Source of the DNA: Singulisphaera sp. GP187
GTDB taxonomy: Bacteria; Planctomycetota; Planctomycetia; Isosphaerales; Isosphaeraceae
Reading direction: 5' to 3'
DNA: 64,000 nucleotides
Assembly (NCBI RefSeq): GCF_900129635.1
Contig: NZ_FSRB01000001.1
Coordinates: 1,155,501-1,219,500 of the forward strand
Below, piece after piece: positions 8,950 to 17,631 of this stretch. The first letter of the stretch is position 1, and each line of letters opens with the position of its first letter. The translations under genes were made by a program, and so were the position numbers. Under the pieces are notes generated by a model. The model saw nothing but the letters and a program-made list of their open reading frames with translations, made no database searches and was not told where the DNA came from.

Positions 8950-9373
8950 GGATGATCCTCTCTCACGGGCCGCAACCTGGGACTGTGGCCGCGAAGGCGG
9001 CCAAGAGAAATTGACTCACCCCCAGTTCGGTCGTCCTCGAATTCATTGTAAGGTCGTCCTTCGTCGAAGTGATAGTCCGGCGTTCTCTCCCCACTCAATC
9101 TCGTCGTTTCCGCTTCGGCGTTCAGGAGCCGAATACGATGAAGCATGTGCCGGCCACGGGGGAATCCGCGTTGGTGAGATCGATCACCGTTGATGATGCG
9201 GAAGCGGCCACGGACTCGGAGGGTTGAACGATCCTAGCCAGTCGGGGGTGAATTGCGCGTGGCAGGTACGATGACGGTCGTCCCGCTTTGCCAGCCAAAG
9301 GCCGGGGCGGGACCGAACGGTTTTTGGGGATGACCAGCGTTCTGGGCGTCTCACCGCGAGAATCGAGCCGGGC
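8950..9373. other. intergenic region without a supported gene
   Basis: About 420 bases between the FGE gene start and the end of the small DUF4177-like gene. Short open frames here have no recognisable product or good ribosome binding site. The only clear structure is the terminator-like hairpin near 9275-9325. Confidence 0.5.
9275..9325 (+). terminator. terminator-like hairpin facing the plus strand
   Basis: GTCCCGC (9280-9286) pairs with GCGGGAC (9307-9313) around a GC-rich inner segment, and the plus strand continues with GGTTTTTGG. Its orientation would end a plus-strand transcript, yet no plus-strand gene is evident upstream. Confidence 0.4.
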
Positions 9374-9649
9374 TCAACGTGTCCAGTTCATCGGCTCCAA
9401 GTTTTCGGGCGCATCCTCCTCCCGACCACTCTGCCCCAGGGAACTCGACCGCGCCGAGACGTAGCTGGTTCGCTCAGGAGCTTGGGACTGGCTATCGGCG
9501 AGTGGGCGTTTGAGGAAACACTGAAAGCCGTAGAAGATTCTCGTCTCCGGGATGACCGCGACGAGTTCCCATCCTTTTTGGCCGAGACCATGCAAGGCAT
9601 TCTCGACGTTCGGTCCATCAACGGAAAGACGGTAGTATTCCCAAAGCAT
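9374..9649 (-). CDS. small DUF4177-like protein
   Basis: This 91-residue protein has the short beta-alpha-beta pattern of DUF4177-like proteins in its first 50 residues: WEYYRLSV, then LGQKGWELVAVIP, then FYGFQCFLKRP. The rest is a polar, probably disordered tail. The start at 9649 has AGGGA seven bases upstream. Proteins of this type usually have unknown function. A second protein with a similar module (WEFKILR, GGWVLVEKF) is encoded at 24336. Confidence 0.65.
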   Translation of the reverse strand: MLWEYYRLSVDGPNVENALHGLGQKGWELVAVIPETRIFYGFQCFLKRPLADSQSQAPERTSYVSARSSSLGQSGREEDAPENLEPMNWTR

Positions 9650-10103
9650 CAATTTATCCCTGGTTCGCTCAGGAGCTGATCCCTAGAAGTTCATTGGGAG
9701 GGGCGGATTGATCGATATTTGGATGATTCGGTCGTCTGGAGACACGGATTTGACGTTCAAACGGGAGAGAAGGGACGAACAATCGAGCTTAGTTCGAAAA
9801 CCGGCAGTCGTCCAATGGTGATCACAAATGCTTTTCTTTGAAAACGCGTGAGTCGAGCTTAGTCCGAGTGAATCCAACATCCCTGCGATGAAGTGGAGCA
9901 TCCATGCGGCCATTTGGATCGCCGGATCGGTTCGCGGCCCGAGGGATTGGTCGATGGTTACTTGAGCCTCGATATGACAACTCGAGCCGGGAGGAGTTGA
10001 ACGGTTCCAAGCGATGGCTTCGTTGGTGAGTTCGTAGCGCGGTCGCGGCGAACCCTATGATCCAACGGCGATCACGCCGACCCGTCATGCGGCGATGCGT
10101 CGC
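9650..10103. other. intergenic region without a supported gene
   Basis: About 450 bases between the DUF4177-like gene and the end of the SDR gene. Two short minus-strand frames exist, but neither has a recognisable product, a ribosome binding site or convincing codon use. I see no repeat or RNA gene here. Confidence 0.4.
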
Positions 10104-10892
10104 TCAGAAGACGCTTCTGACGAGACCCCCATCAACGCGCAACGCCGCGCCGTTGATGGCGGCGGCTCTGGGGCTGCAGAGAAAGGTCACGAAGTCCGCG
10201 ACCTCGGTGGGATCGATCAGTCGCTCGATCAATGAGGTCGGGCGGTTCTCTCGCATGAATTGCCGTTCGGCGTCGGCGGCCGACAACTTGGGAAACAGAT
10301 CCTGGATGAACTTGGTGACCCCCTCCGTCTTCGTCGAACCGGGCAGGACGGCGTTGACGGTGACCTGCGTTCCCTTGGTCAATTCGGCCAGGCTGCGAGC
10401 GACGGAGAGCTGCATCGTTTTCGTGGCGCTGTAGTGTGCCATCTCGGGAGACGGGCTGAGTGCGGCTTCGCTGGCGATGAAGAGAATCCGCCCCGCCCCT
10501 TTCTGAAGCATCGTCTTGAGGTAGCTCCGAGAGAGGCGAACACCGCTCAAGACGTTGATCTCAAAGAGCCGGAGCCAGGCTTCGTCCGTCTCATCGAAGA
10601 AGCCGACAGCCTCGTAGATCCCCAGGTTATTGACCAGGATGTCAAGCTCGGGAACCGCCTTGAGTGTCGCCTCACACCCTGCCGCGGTCCCATTGTCAGA
10701 GACCAAGGGGCGGAGTTGGGCTCCCGGGAACTCGTTCTGGATCCGGTCGATCGCTTGCTCCACCGTGGCCGCGGATCGGCCGTTGACGATGACCGTGGCG
10801 CCTTCGGCCGCCAGGGCACGAGCGATTTCAAACCCGATCCCTCCGGAAGAGGCCGTGACCAGGGCAAGCCTGTCTTCGAGTTGGAGATTCAT
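10104..10892 (-). CDS. short-chain dehydrogenase/reductase
   Basis: This 262-residue classical SDR uses NAD(P)(H). The cofactor motif TASSGGIGFEIA lies at about residues 13-24, and NNLG (normally NNAG) at about residue 88. The catalytic Ser-Tyr-Lys set is seen in IASEAALS and HYSATK. The end of the fold, NGAALRVDGGLVRSVF, is typical of 3-oxoacyl-ACP reductase-like SDRs. The substrate cannot be told from sequence. AAGGAA lies 11 bases upstream of the ATG. It stands alone between two gene-poor stretches. Confidence 0.88.
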   Translation of the reverse strand: MNLQLEDRLALVTASSGGIGFEIARALAAEGATVIVNGRSAATVEQAIDRIQNEFPGAQLRPLVSDNGTAAGCEATLKAVPELDILVNNLGIYEAVGFFDETDEAWLRLFEINVLSGVRLSRSYLKTMLQKGAGRILFIASEAALSPSPEMAHYSATKTMQLSVARSLAELTKGTQVTVNAVLPGSTKTEGVTKFIQDLFPKLSAADAERQFMRENRPTSLIERLIDPTEVADFVTFLCSPRAAAINGAALRVDGGLVRSVF

Positions 10893-11487
10893 GATTCACT
10901 CATTTCCTTGTATCGGCGATCGGAGTTTCCGGGAGCCAGGTCCGTCAACTCGGCTTCCGGCCGCCACATCGAGGAACTCTAGCGAACGGTGATCAACCGG
11001 GTGGTCAAAAAAAGAGGGTTCGGAGACGATCTCCGAGCGGCCCCATCACAGGTTCCCATAAAGTACCGAGGCTGAGCGACTTGGGCAAAAGCCATTTGAT
11101 CTCGTCACCCTGACTTGCCAGGTTGAGCAAAGTTCCTTATCATCCATTTGACAGTTCGCCAGGCTCAACCATGTTTCCCCCCCTCCTGGTTGACTGTTGG
11201 CAAGGCCTTCTCATGGCCGACAGCGTCTGGGACAGGCGTGAGACAGACGCGTCTCGGGTGTTCGCCTTCGATTCGCGAGCGAGACGGATCTTCCGGAGGA
11301 CGGCGTAAATCGGTCGAGAGGCCCACGGGATACCGAAGGGTATTCCTCTCCCTCCCCCCCACGCTCGGATGGTCTGCCGTGGACGACTCCTACGTTCGTC
11401 GATGCGCAGTAATTTCGGTGGATCAATCCGCCTGTTCTCCCCCCTGCCGGCAGGTCATTCCCCCGTTCTTTCTGATCTCAGGAACAA
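10893..11487. other. intergenic region upstream of the DAB operon
   Basis: About 595 bases, probably holding divergent promoters for the SDR and dabA. A perfect TTGACA occurs at 11148-11153, but no fair -10 box lies 16-18 bases downstream. GGTTGAGC (11121-11128) and GCTCAACC (11163-11170) can pair across this site and might form an operator or leader structure. CGGAGA/TCTCCG at 11021-11035 is a short hairpin. No gene is supported. Confidence 0.35.
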
Positions 11488-14400
11488 GTGAGTGCGCTGG
11501 TGGCTATGCATGCCTCAATTGCTCATAGCGAGACGTCGCAGGAAAGCCAGGATCGGAGCCCGCGCCTGACTCAACTGAACGAGGCCATCGAACATGCCTC
11601 GCACCTGCTTCCGGCTCAGGGACCGATCACGGTTTTTATTCACCATAATACGCTGCACGCATTCGAGGAACTGCCGTTCCATGAAGCCGTCAAGAAAGCG
11701 GCTCATATTTTCGGATGTCACCCCTATCTCTCCAAAGAACGCTATCGCCAGGAGCTGAGTCGGGGCCGGATTCGGTTCTCCGACTTACGCGAGGTGCTCG
11801 AACGTGACCTGGGAGCCCGGGCAGGAGCGCCGATTCCCTGCTTTGGTACGCTCCTCGACTTGCACCTGGCGATGCTCCAGTACCCGCTTCGGACCGGCCC
11901 GACCGAGGAACTCGTCTGGTACGTCGCCGAGGCGAATGCGCTCCGACGCGTCCGGCAAGAGGCCTCCTCGGCGGTTCGCGATCGCCTGATCGCGGAAACG
12001 AGGCGCTGGGTGGTGCGCGACCTGCGGACCGGGAGCGACCCGAGTCGGAGCGGAACCGCGACCGGCACCCCGCCTGGCCGGATGTCCGCCAGTCTCAAGG
12101 AACTCCTCGACCGCTTCGGTGAGTCGACGATCGAGAACTGGAGTGACGATGACTGGGAAGGGTTCACACTTCAAGCACTCTGGAGAGTCTGCTGCGACGG
12201 CGTGAGAGACTTGCCGCCGTTTACGCCGCCGCCGATTCCACCGGTTCGCCATCGCGACCTCCTGCTCGAGGCCTCGGGCGCGGATGCCGACTCGCTGGTC
12301 CACGACCTCCTGATCCGCTACTGCGCGGCGTTCCTCGATCAAGGTCTGGCGCACTGGCCCTTGCCCCGGCGCGACGAGGGGTTCTATCGTGCCTTCTGCA
12401 ACCTCTATCGACAGCCGAAGGGACCCCCCGACCGCTGGCTCCGCGGCCTCGCCCAGGAGCTAGGACAGCTTGCGGATCGTGGCGTCGGACCTCTGGAATC
12501 CATCGAGGAATCGCTCGAAATTCTCGGCGTGACCGACGAGGAGTGGGAACCGTTCCTGTCAGAAACCCTGCTCGCGCTCCGAGGTTGGGGCGGGATGGTG
12601 CTCCAACTCGAACAGCGCGGGGATCGAGCCGTTCACCCGATTCCCGCGGGAAGCCTCGTCGAATTCCTGGCCGTGCGGCTGATCCTCGACCGCTTTGCGT
12701 TGGCGGACACCGCGAAGGACGCGCTCGGCTTCCGCGGGCCGTTGAACGCACTTCGCGACTATGCCCGAAGCCAGATCAAGGTGCACTGGCCTCCGAGTGT
12801 GGAGCAGCGGGCCTTCCTCGTCTTCCAACTGGCGCAGGTCTTCGGCCTCTCGCCCGACGTCCTCAATCGAATGCCGCAAGCGGAATGGACGATCTTGCTC
12901 AAGGAGATCGAGACGTTTTCCAGTTTGGAGCGGCGGCGGATCTTTCATCTGGCCTATGAACAGCGATTCCGGACCCAGACTCTCGACGCCGTGACCGTGC
13001 ACGCGGGGCAATCGTTCGGCCGCCCGGTCGCACCGTCGTTTCAGGTGGCGTGCTGCCTGGACGAACGCGAGGAATCGTTCCGCCGTCACCTCGAAGAGTT
13101 GGCCCCCTCGGTCGAGACGTTTGGCGCGGCCGGTTTCTACGGCGTGGCGATGTATTATCGTGGCGCGGCGGACGCGCACTTCGTTCCGCTCTGCCCGGTC
13201 GTGATCCGGCCCCAGCATTGGGTCACCGAAGAGGTGGGGGACAAGCTCGGAAAGTCGCATCGCCGCCGCGCCCGGACCCGACGCGCTTTGGGGACGGCTT
13301 CGCACCAGTTCCATGTCGGGAGTCGCAGCTTCGCCTTGGGAGCGTTACTCTCGGGAGCCGTCGGCGTGCTCGCCACGTTCCCGCTGGTGGCGCGGATCCT
13401 CTTCCCGCGACTCACCGCCAAGATCCGCCACATGGTGGGACGGATCGTCCGGACGCCACCGATTACCCGGCTGCAAATCGAACGCGTCGAACCGGCGGCC
13501 GGGGCCGAGAACGGCCAGGTCGGTTATACGCTTGAAGAAATGATCCAGGTAGGCGAACGTCAACTCCAGGACATCGGCTTGACCACCGGGTTCGCTCGAC
13601 TGGTGATCCTGCTCGGGCATGGGTCGGATAGCCTGAACAATCCCCACAACTCGGCCTACAACTGTGGCGCTTGCGGGGGCGCGGCCGGTGGCCCGAACGC
13701 CCGGGCCATGGCGCAAATCTTGAATGATCCGCGGGTCCGCGAGGGGATGGCCAAACGGGGCCTTTCGCTGCCCGAGGAGACGGTGGTCGTCGGCGGATAT
13801 CACAATACCTGCAATGAGTCGGTCACCTTTTACGACCTCGACCGCCTCCCCGAATCGCATCAGCAAGAATTCGCGGCGGTGCATAAGATTATTGAAGAAG
13901 TTTGTAACCGTAACGCTCACGAGCGCTGTCGGCGGTTCATGTCGGCGCCGCTCTCGCTCTCGTACACGGCCGCCCGTGAGCACGTTGAGGAACGCTCCGA
14001 GGATCTGGCGCAAACCCGGCCCGAGCTCGGGCACGCGACGAACGCGATCACCATCGTGGGCCGTCGCGAATGGTCACGCGGTCTCTTTCTCGACCGGCGG
14101 GCCTTCCTCACGTCGTACGACCCCACCGAGGACGACGCGGAGTGCACGATCCTGACGCGCGTGCTCCAGGCGGTCTTCCCCGTCTGCGGTGGGATCAACC
14201 TCGAGTACTATTTCTCGCACGTCGACAACAAGGGCTACGGGGCCGGGAGCAAGCTGCCGCACAATCTGGCGGCCCTCCTGGGGGTCATGGATGGCCCATC
14301 GAGCGATCTCCGGACCGGCTTGCCCTGGCAGATGGTCGAGATCCACGAGCCGGTTCGCTCGCTGTTCATCCTCGAGACCACGCCCGAATCGATGCTCAAG

Positions 14401-14622
14401 ATCATCGAACGCAACGAAGGGATCGGCCGGTTCTGCCGGAATGGCTGGATCCAGCTCACGGTGATCGACCCCGAGTCGCGTCAGATCTACGTCTTTGAGA
14501 ACGATGAGTTCCACCTCTACCAACCTCAGTCGTTGGCCTTGCCCACGGCTCCCTCCTCCGTCGACTGGTACCGCGGCTGGCGCGACCATCTCGAGTTCGC
14601 CGTCATCCAGCCTTCGGCCTGA
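11488..14622 (+). CDS. dabA: DAB inorganic-carbon uptake system, zinc subunit DabA (DUF2309)
   Basis: DabA is the cytoplasmic, beta-carbonic-anhydrase-like subunit of DAB complexes, proposed to hydrate CO2 to bicarbonate using the membrane ion gradient. The protein opens with FIHHNTLHAFEELPF, a DUF2309 hallmark. Zinc-site residues are visible: Cys523 and Asp525 in CCLDERE, His711 in LLGHGSDS and Cys726 in YNCGACGG. The two-residue and fifteen-residue spacings match the C-D and H-C pairs known for characterised DabA. At 1044 residues it is longer than the roughly 830-residue proteobacterial form. A GTG start follows AGGAACAA. Two membrane-subunit genes follow at once. Confidence 0.92.
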   Translation: MSALVAMHASIAHSETSQESQDRSPRLTQLNEAIEHASHLLPAQGPITVFIHHNTLHAFEELPFHEAVKKAAHIFGCHPYLSKERYRQELSRGRIRFSDLREVLERDLGARAGAPIPCFGTLLDLHLAMLQYPLRTGPTEELVWYVAEANALRRVRQEASSAVRDRLIAETRRWVVRDLRTGSDPSRSGTATGTPPGRMSASLKELLDRFGESTIENWSDDDWEGFTLQALWRVCCDGVRDLPPFTPPPIPPVRHRDLLLEASGADADSLVHDLLIRYCAAFLDQGLAHWPLPRRDEGFYRAFCNLYRQPKGPPDRWLRGLAQELGQLADRGVGPLESIEESLEILGVTDEEWEPFLSETLLALRGWGGMVLQLEQRGDRAVHPIPAGSLVEFLAVRLILDRFALADTAKDALGFRGPLNALRDYARSQIKVHWPPSVEQRAFLVFQLAQVFGLSPDVLNRMPQAEWTILLKEIETFSSLERRRIFHLAYEQRFRTQTLDAVTVHAGQSFGRPVAPSFQVACCLDEREESFRRHLEELAPSVETFGAAGFYGVAMYYRGAADAHFVPLCPVVIRPQHWVTEEVGDKLGKSHRRRARTRRALGTASHQFHVGSRSFALGALLSGAVGVLATFPLVARILFPRLTAKIRHMVGRIVRTPPITRLQIERVEPAAGAENGQVGYTLEEMIQVGERQLQDIGLTTGFARLVILLGHGSDSLNNPHNSAYNCGACGGAAGGPNARAMAQILNDPRVREGMAKRGLSLPEETVVVGGYHNTCNESVTFYDLDRLPESHQQEFAAVHKIIEEVCNRNAHERCRRFMSAPLSLSYTAAREHVEERSEDLAQTRPELGHATNAITIVGRREWSRGLFLDRRAFLTSYDPTEDDAECTILTRVLQAVFPVCGGINLEYYFSHVDNKGYGAGSKLPHNLAALLGVMDGPSSDLRTGLPWQMVEIHEPVRSLFILETTPESMLKIIERNEGIGRFCRNGWIQLTVIDPESRQIYVFENDEFHLYQPQSLALPTAPSSVDWYRGWRDHLEFAVIQPSA

Positions 14623-14653
14623 AGTTTGAACCTTCGAATCGAGGTGGGAACCC

Positions 14654-16045
14654 ATGTTGGACTACCAGCAATTGCTGATGTTTTTGGGTCTGGTCGTCGT
14701 CGCCGCACCCCTCTTGTTGACGATCATTCTCGGGGTCTCGTCCCTCTTGAACTGGACGTTGGCCGAAGAGACGACCTCCAAGCTGGTGCACATTGCGATC
14801 GTGTCCGGCCTACTGGCGGCGATCGCCGTCCTGGCGTTGATGCTGGCGTTGGGAACGCGTGACGTCGCGATCCCGCTCGGGGATTGGGTGGCGATCCCTC
14901 GTCACTACCACTTCTCCGTGAAGTTCGTTTTCGACCGGCTCTCGGTGCCGTTCGCCATCCTCTCGTTCGTTCTCTCGGGAACCATCGGGTCATTCGCGAC
15001 CAAGTACATGCACCGCGAACGGGGCTTCAACCGCTTCTTCGTACTCTACGCGATTTTCGTGCTCGGCATGGTCGTGACCGCGCTGGCCGGCACGATCGAG
15101 ACGTTGTTCGCTGGCTGGGAGCTGGTCGGGCTCTCCTCCGCCTTGCTGGTCGCGTTCTTTCATGAACGGCCTTCGCCTTCACGGAACGGCCTCTGGGTCT
15201 GGACGATTTATCGAGTGTCCGATGCCGCACTGTTGCTGGCGGCCGTGGTGATGCACCACCTGCGTGGCGAAGGTGATTTCGATAAGCTCTTGGGAACCGG
15301 GCTGTGGCCCTATGAGCATTCGTCGGTCGCTGCCAGCCAGGCGTTATTGGTCGGCCTGCTGCTGCTGATCGCTGCCGCCGGAAAGTCGGCCTTGATCCCA
15401 TTCTCCGGCTGGTTGCCGAGAGCCATGGAGGGGCCCACTCCGTCGAGCGCCGTGTTTTACGGAGCGCTCTCGGTTCACCTGGGGGCGTTCTTGTTGCTCC
15501 GGGTCAGCCCGCTCCTCGACCTCTCGATCGTCTTATCCACGGTAGTCGTGATCCTGGGGCTCGGGACCGCCCTGTTTGCTTACCTGGTGGGCAGCGTGCA
15601 GACCGACATCAAGTCGGCCTTGTCGTTCGCCTCGCTCTCGCAGGTCGGGATCATCGTCGCCGAGATCGGCTTCGGGTTCCGTTACCTCGCCCTGATCCAC
15701 CTGATTGGCCACGCCAGCTTGCGGACGCTCCAGTTCGTACGGGCCCCCACGTTGCTGCAGGATTACCGGACGCTTGAAAACGCGATCGGCGACCGCTTGC
15801 CGCAGACCGGGATGGTCTGGGGTCTGTCGCGAACCAGCCCCAAGCACGACTGGCTCTACCGGTTCGCGATCGATCGAGGCGAGCTCGACTCGATTTTATC
15901 GACTTACGTGGTCTCTCCGTTCGTGCATGCGTTCCGCTGGTGCGATGCGCTCGAGCGGCGCTGGACCGACTTTCTCTCCGGCGTGGCGTCGCGTGAGTCC
16001 GATCAGGTGAAGCCTCACTTTGGAACCATCGAAGAACAATTATGA
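14654..16045 (+). CDS. DabB-like proton-channel membrane subunit (NuoL/ND5-like)
   Basis: This 463-residue membrane protein belongs to the proton-conducting transporter family shared by complex I NuoL/M/N and Mrp antiporters. It shows the characteristic TM pattern with [38 protein letters not shown] (the conserved Glu of the channel), [26 protein letters not shown] (channel Lys) and [17 protein letters not shown]. Together with DabA it would form the CO2/bicarbonate uptake complex. The gene starts 31 bases after dabA with GAGGTGGG upstream, and its end overlaps the next gene by ATGA. Confidence 0.88.
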   Translation: MLDYQQLLMFLGLVVVAAPLLLTIILGVSSLLNWTLAEETTSKLVHIAIVSGLLAAIAVLALMLALGTRDVAIPLGDWVAIPRHYHFSVKFVFDRLSVPFAILSFVLSGTIGSFATKYMHRERGFNRFFVLYAIFVLGMVVTALAGTIETLFAGWELVGLSSALLVAFFHERPSPSRNGLWVWTIYRVSDAALLLAAVVMHHLRGEGDFDKLLGTGLWPYEHSSVAASQALLVGLLLLIAAAGKSALIPFSGWLPRAMEGPTPSSAVFYGALSVHLGAFLLLRVSPLLDLSIVLSTVVVILGLGTALFAYLVGSVQTDIKSALSFASLSQVGIIVAEIGFGFRYLALIHLIGHASLRTLQFVRAPTLLQDYRTLENAIGDRLPQTGMVWGLSRTSPKHDWLYRFAIDRGELDSILSTYVVSPFVHAFRWCDALERRWTDFLSGVASRESDQVKPHFGTIEEQL

Positions 16046-17565
16046 ATATTCTTCATCTCCCCTGGCTTGAACTGGCGATCGCGATCGCGTTGATCGGCTC
16101 TCCGTTCATCAGCCGGTTGAGAAATCCCAATCAGGCATATCAATGGGGCCTGGTTTTTATGGGCCTCTCGTTTGCTTGTGCGTCCCTGGCGTGGCTGGCC
16201 TTTTCCATGGGGGTCACCCCCGAGATGCTCCGGCGTTGGAGTTTCCAGCCGTCGCTCTTCGGTCGCCAGGTCCTGGGGATGGATGAGTTAAGCGCACCGC
16301 TCATCCCCTCGATTGCACTGCTCCACTTGCTGGCCGCCATGGCCACGTCCCGAAACCACATGCGCCGGTTTTCGTTCTCTTGGTCGCTGGCGGCCGAGGC
16401 CATTCGACTGGCGACGTTCAGTTGCAAGGAGCCCTGGACGCTGATCGGCCTGCTGGCCGTATCGACGGTCTTTCCGTATGTGGAGCTGCTCCATCGCGGC
16501 CGCCCGACCCGGCTCTACGTGATCCACATGGCCTTGTTTGTCGGCTTGCTCGTCCTAGGCTGGAGCCTGGTTGGTGGTGCGATCCCGTCCAAGGCGCCCG
16601 CGGCGTGGTGGGCGACGCTGCCGCTCTTGGCCGCGATCCTGATTCGTTGCGGCACGGTGCCCGCCCACTGCTGGCTGACCGACTGGTTCGAGCACGCCTC
16701 GCTCGGGATCGCCTTGCTCTATGTCGCGCCGCTCACGGGAGTCTACGCCGCCGTCCGACTCCTGATGCCGATCGCGCCGGACTCGATCCTGACCCTGGTC
16801 GGGCTGTTCGCGTTGGTGTCGGCCGTGTATGCCGCGGGAATGGCGACCATCCAGACGGAAGCCCGACGCTTCTTCGCGCACCTCTTCTTGAGCCACGCGT
16901 CGCTCGTCTTGATCGGCCTCGAGTTGAACACCGATATCTCGCTGACCGGTTCGCTCTGCCTCTGGTTCTCAGTGATTCTCTCCCTCGGCGGGTTTGGCCT
17001 GACCCTTCGCGCTCTGGAAGCCCGGTTCGGCCGGCTCTCGCTCAACCACTACCACGGCCTCTATGAACATTCTCCCACGCTGGCCGTCTGCTTCCTCTTG
17101 ACCGGCCTGGCCAGCGTCGGCTTCCCTTGCACGATCGGCTTCATCTCGACCGAGCTGCTCGTGGATGGAGCCGTCGAGGCTAGTTCCTACGTCGGCATTG
17201 CCGTGATCACCACCGCCGCGCTGAATGGGATCGCCGTGATGCGGGCCTATTTCTTGCTCTTCACCGGAACGCGACATATGTCGACAGTTTCGTTGGGGAT
17301 CGGCCTGAGAGAACGGATCGCGGTCCTGACCCTCTCCCTCCTGATCTTGGCCGGCGGACTCTACCCCCAGCCGGGAGTCACCTCAAGAGAGCGAGCGGCC
17401 GAAGAGATCCTCTTTGAACGAAGGTTCGGTCAGCCGGCTCCCGCCCAGGCGTCCCATGGCAAGCCCAGCAAACCCGATGTTGTCGCCCAGCCGCTTTCCG
17501 TATCGACCTGGATGCCTCGGGCCATCGTCGACATGCCCCCGGACCCGAACTCTCGAGCCCGATGA
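16042..17565 (+). CDS. second proton-channel-like membrane subunit of the DAB operon
   Basis: The 507-residue protein has about 13 predicted membrane spans and resembles the same NuoL/M/N superfamily, but it is more diverged. [21 protein letters not shown] stands in the position of the channel Lys/His segment (usually KSAQxPFHxWLP), with Cys-Gly-Thr replacing the expected Lys, and [22 protein letters not shown] corresponds to the QxDIKRxxAYSSISH motif. Its start overlaps the previous stop (ATGA), so translation is coupled. Canonical DAB systems have one membrane subunit; here a second is present. Confidence 0.82.
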   Translation: MNILHLPWLELAIAIALIGSPFISRLRNPNQAYQWGLVFMGLSFACASLAWLAFSMGVTPEMLRRWSFQPSLFGRQVLGMDELSAPLIPSIALLHLLAAMATSRNHMRRFSFSWSLAAEAIRLATFSCKEPWTLIGLLAVSTVFPYVELLHRGRPTRLYVIHMALFVGLLVLGWSLVGGAIPSKAPAAWWATLPLLAAILIRCGTVPAHCWLTDWFEHASLGIALLYVAPLTGVYAAVRLLMPIAPDSILTLVGLFALVSAVYAAGMATIQTEARRFFAHLFLSHASLVLIGLELNTDISLTGSLCLWFSVILSLGGFGLTLRALEARFGRLSLNHYHGLYEHSPTLAVCFLLTGLASVGFPCTIGFISTELLVDGAVEASSYVGIAVITTAALNGIAVMRAYFLLFTGTRHMSTVSLGIGLRERIAVLTLSLLILAGGLYPQPGVTSRERAAEEILFERRFGQPAPAQASHGKPSKPDVVAQPLSVSTWMPRAIVDMPPDPNSRAR

Positions 17566-17631
17566 TCGCTTGTGGGCGAACCACCTCGATTCCGTCCCGG
17601 GGCCGATGGGCGGAATCGAGGTTCCGAGGTC

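Noticed and set aside
11021..11035. CGGAGA/TCTCCG hairpin as a terminator
   Set aside because: The adjacent A/T run would suit a minus-strand transcript coming from the right, where no minus-strand gene lies.
11148..11153. Perfect TTGACA as the dabA promoter
   Set aside because: No acceptable -10 box 16-18 bases downstream, and it is over 300 bases from the start.
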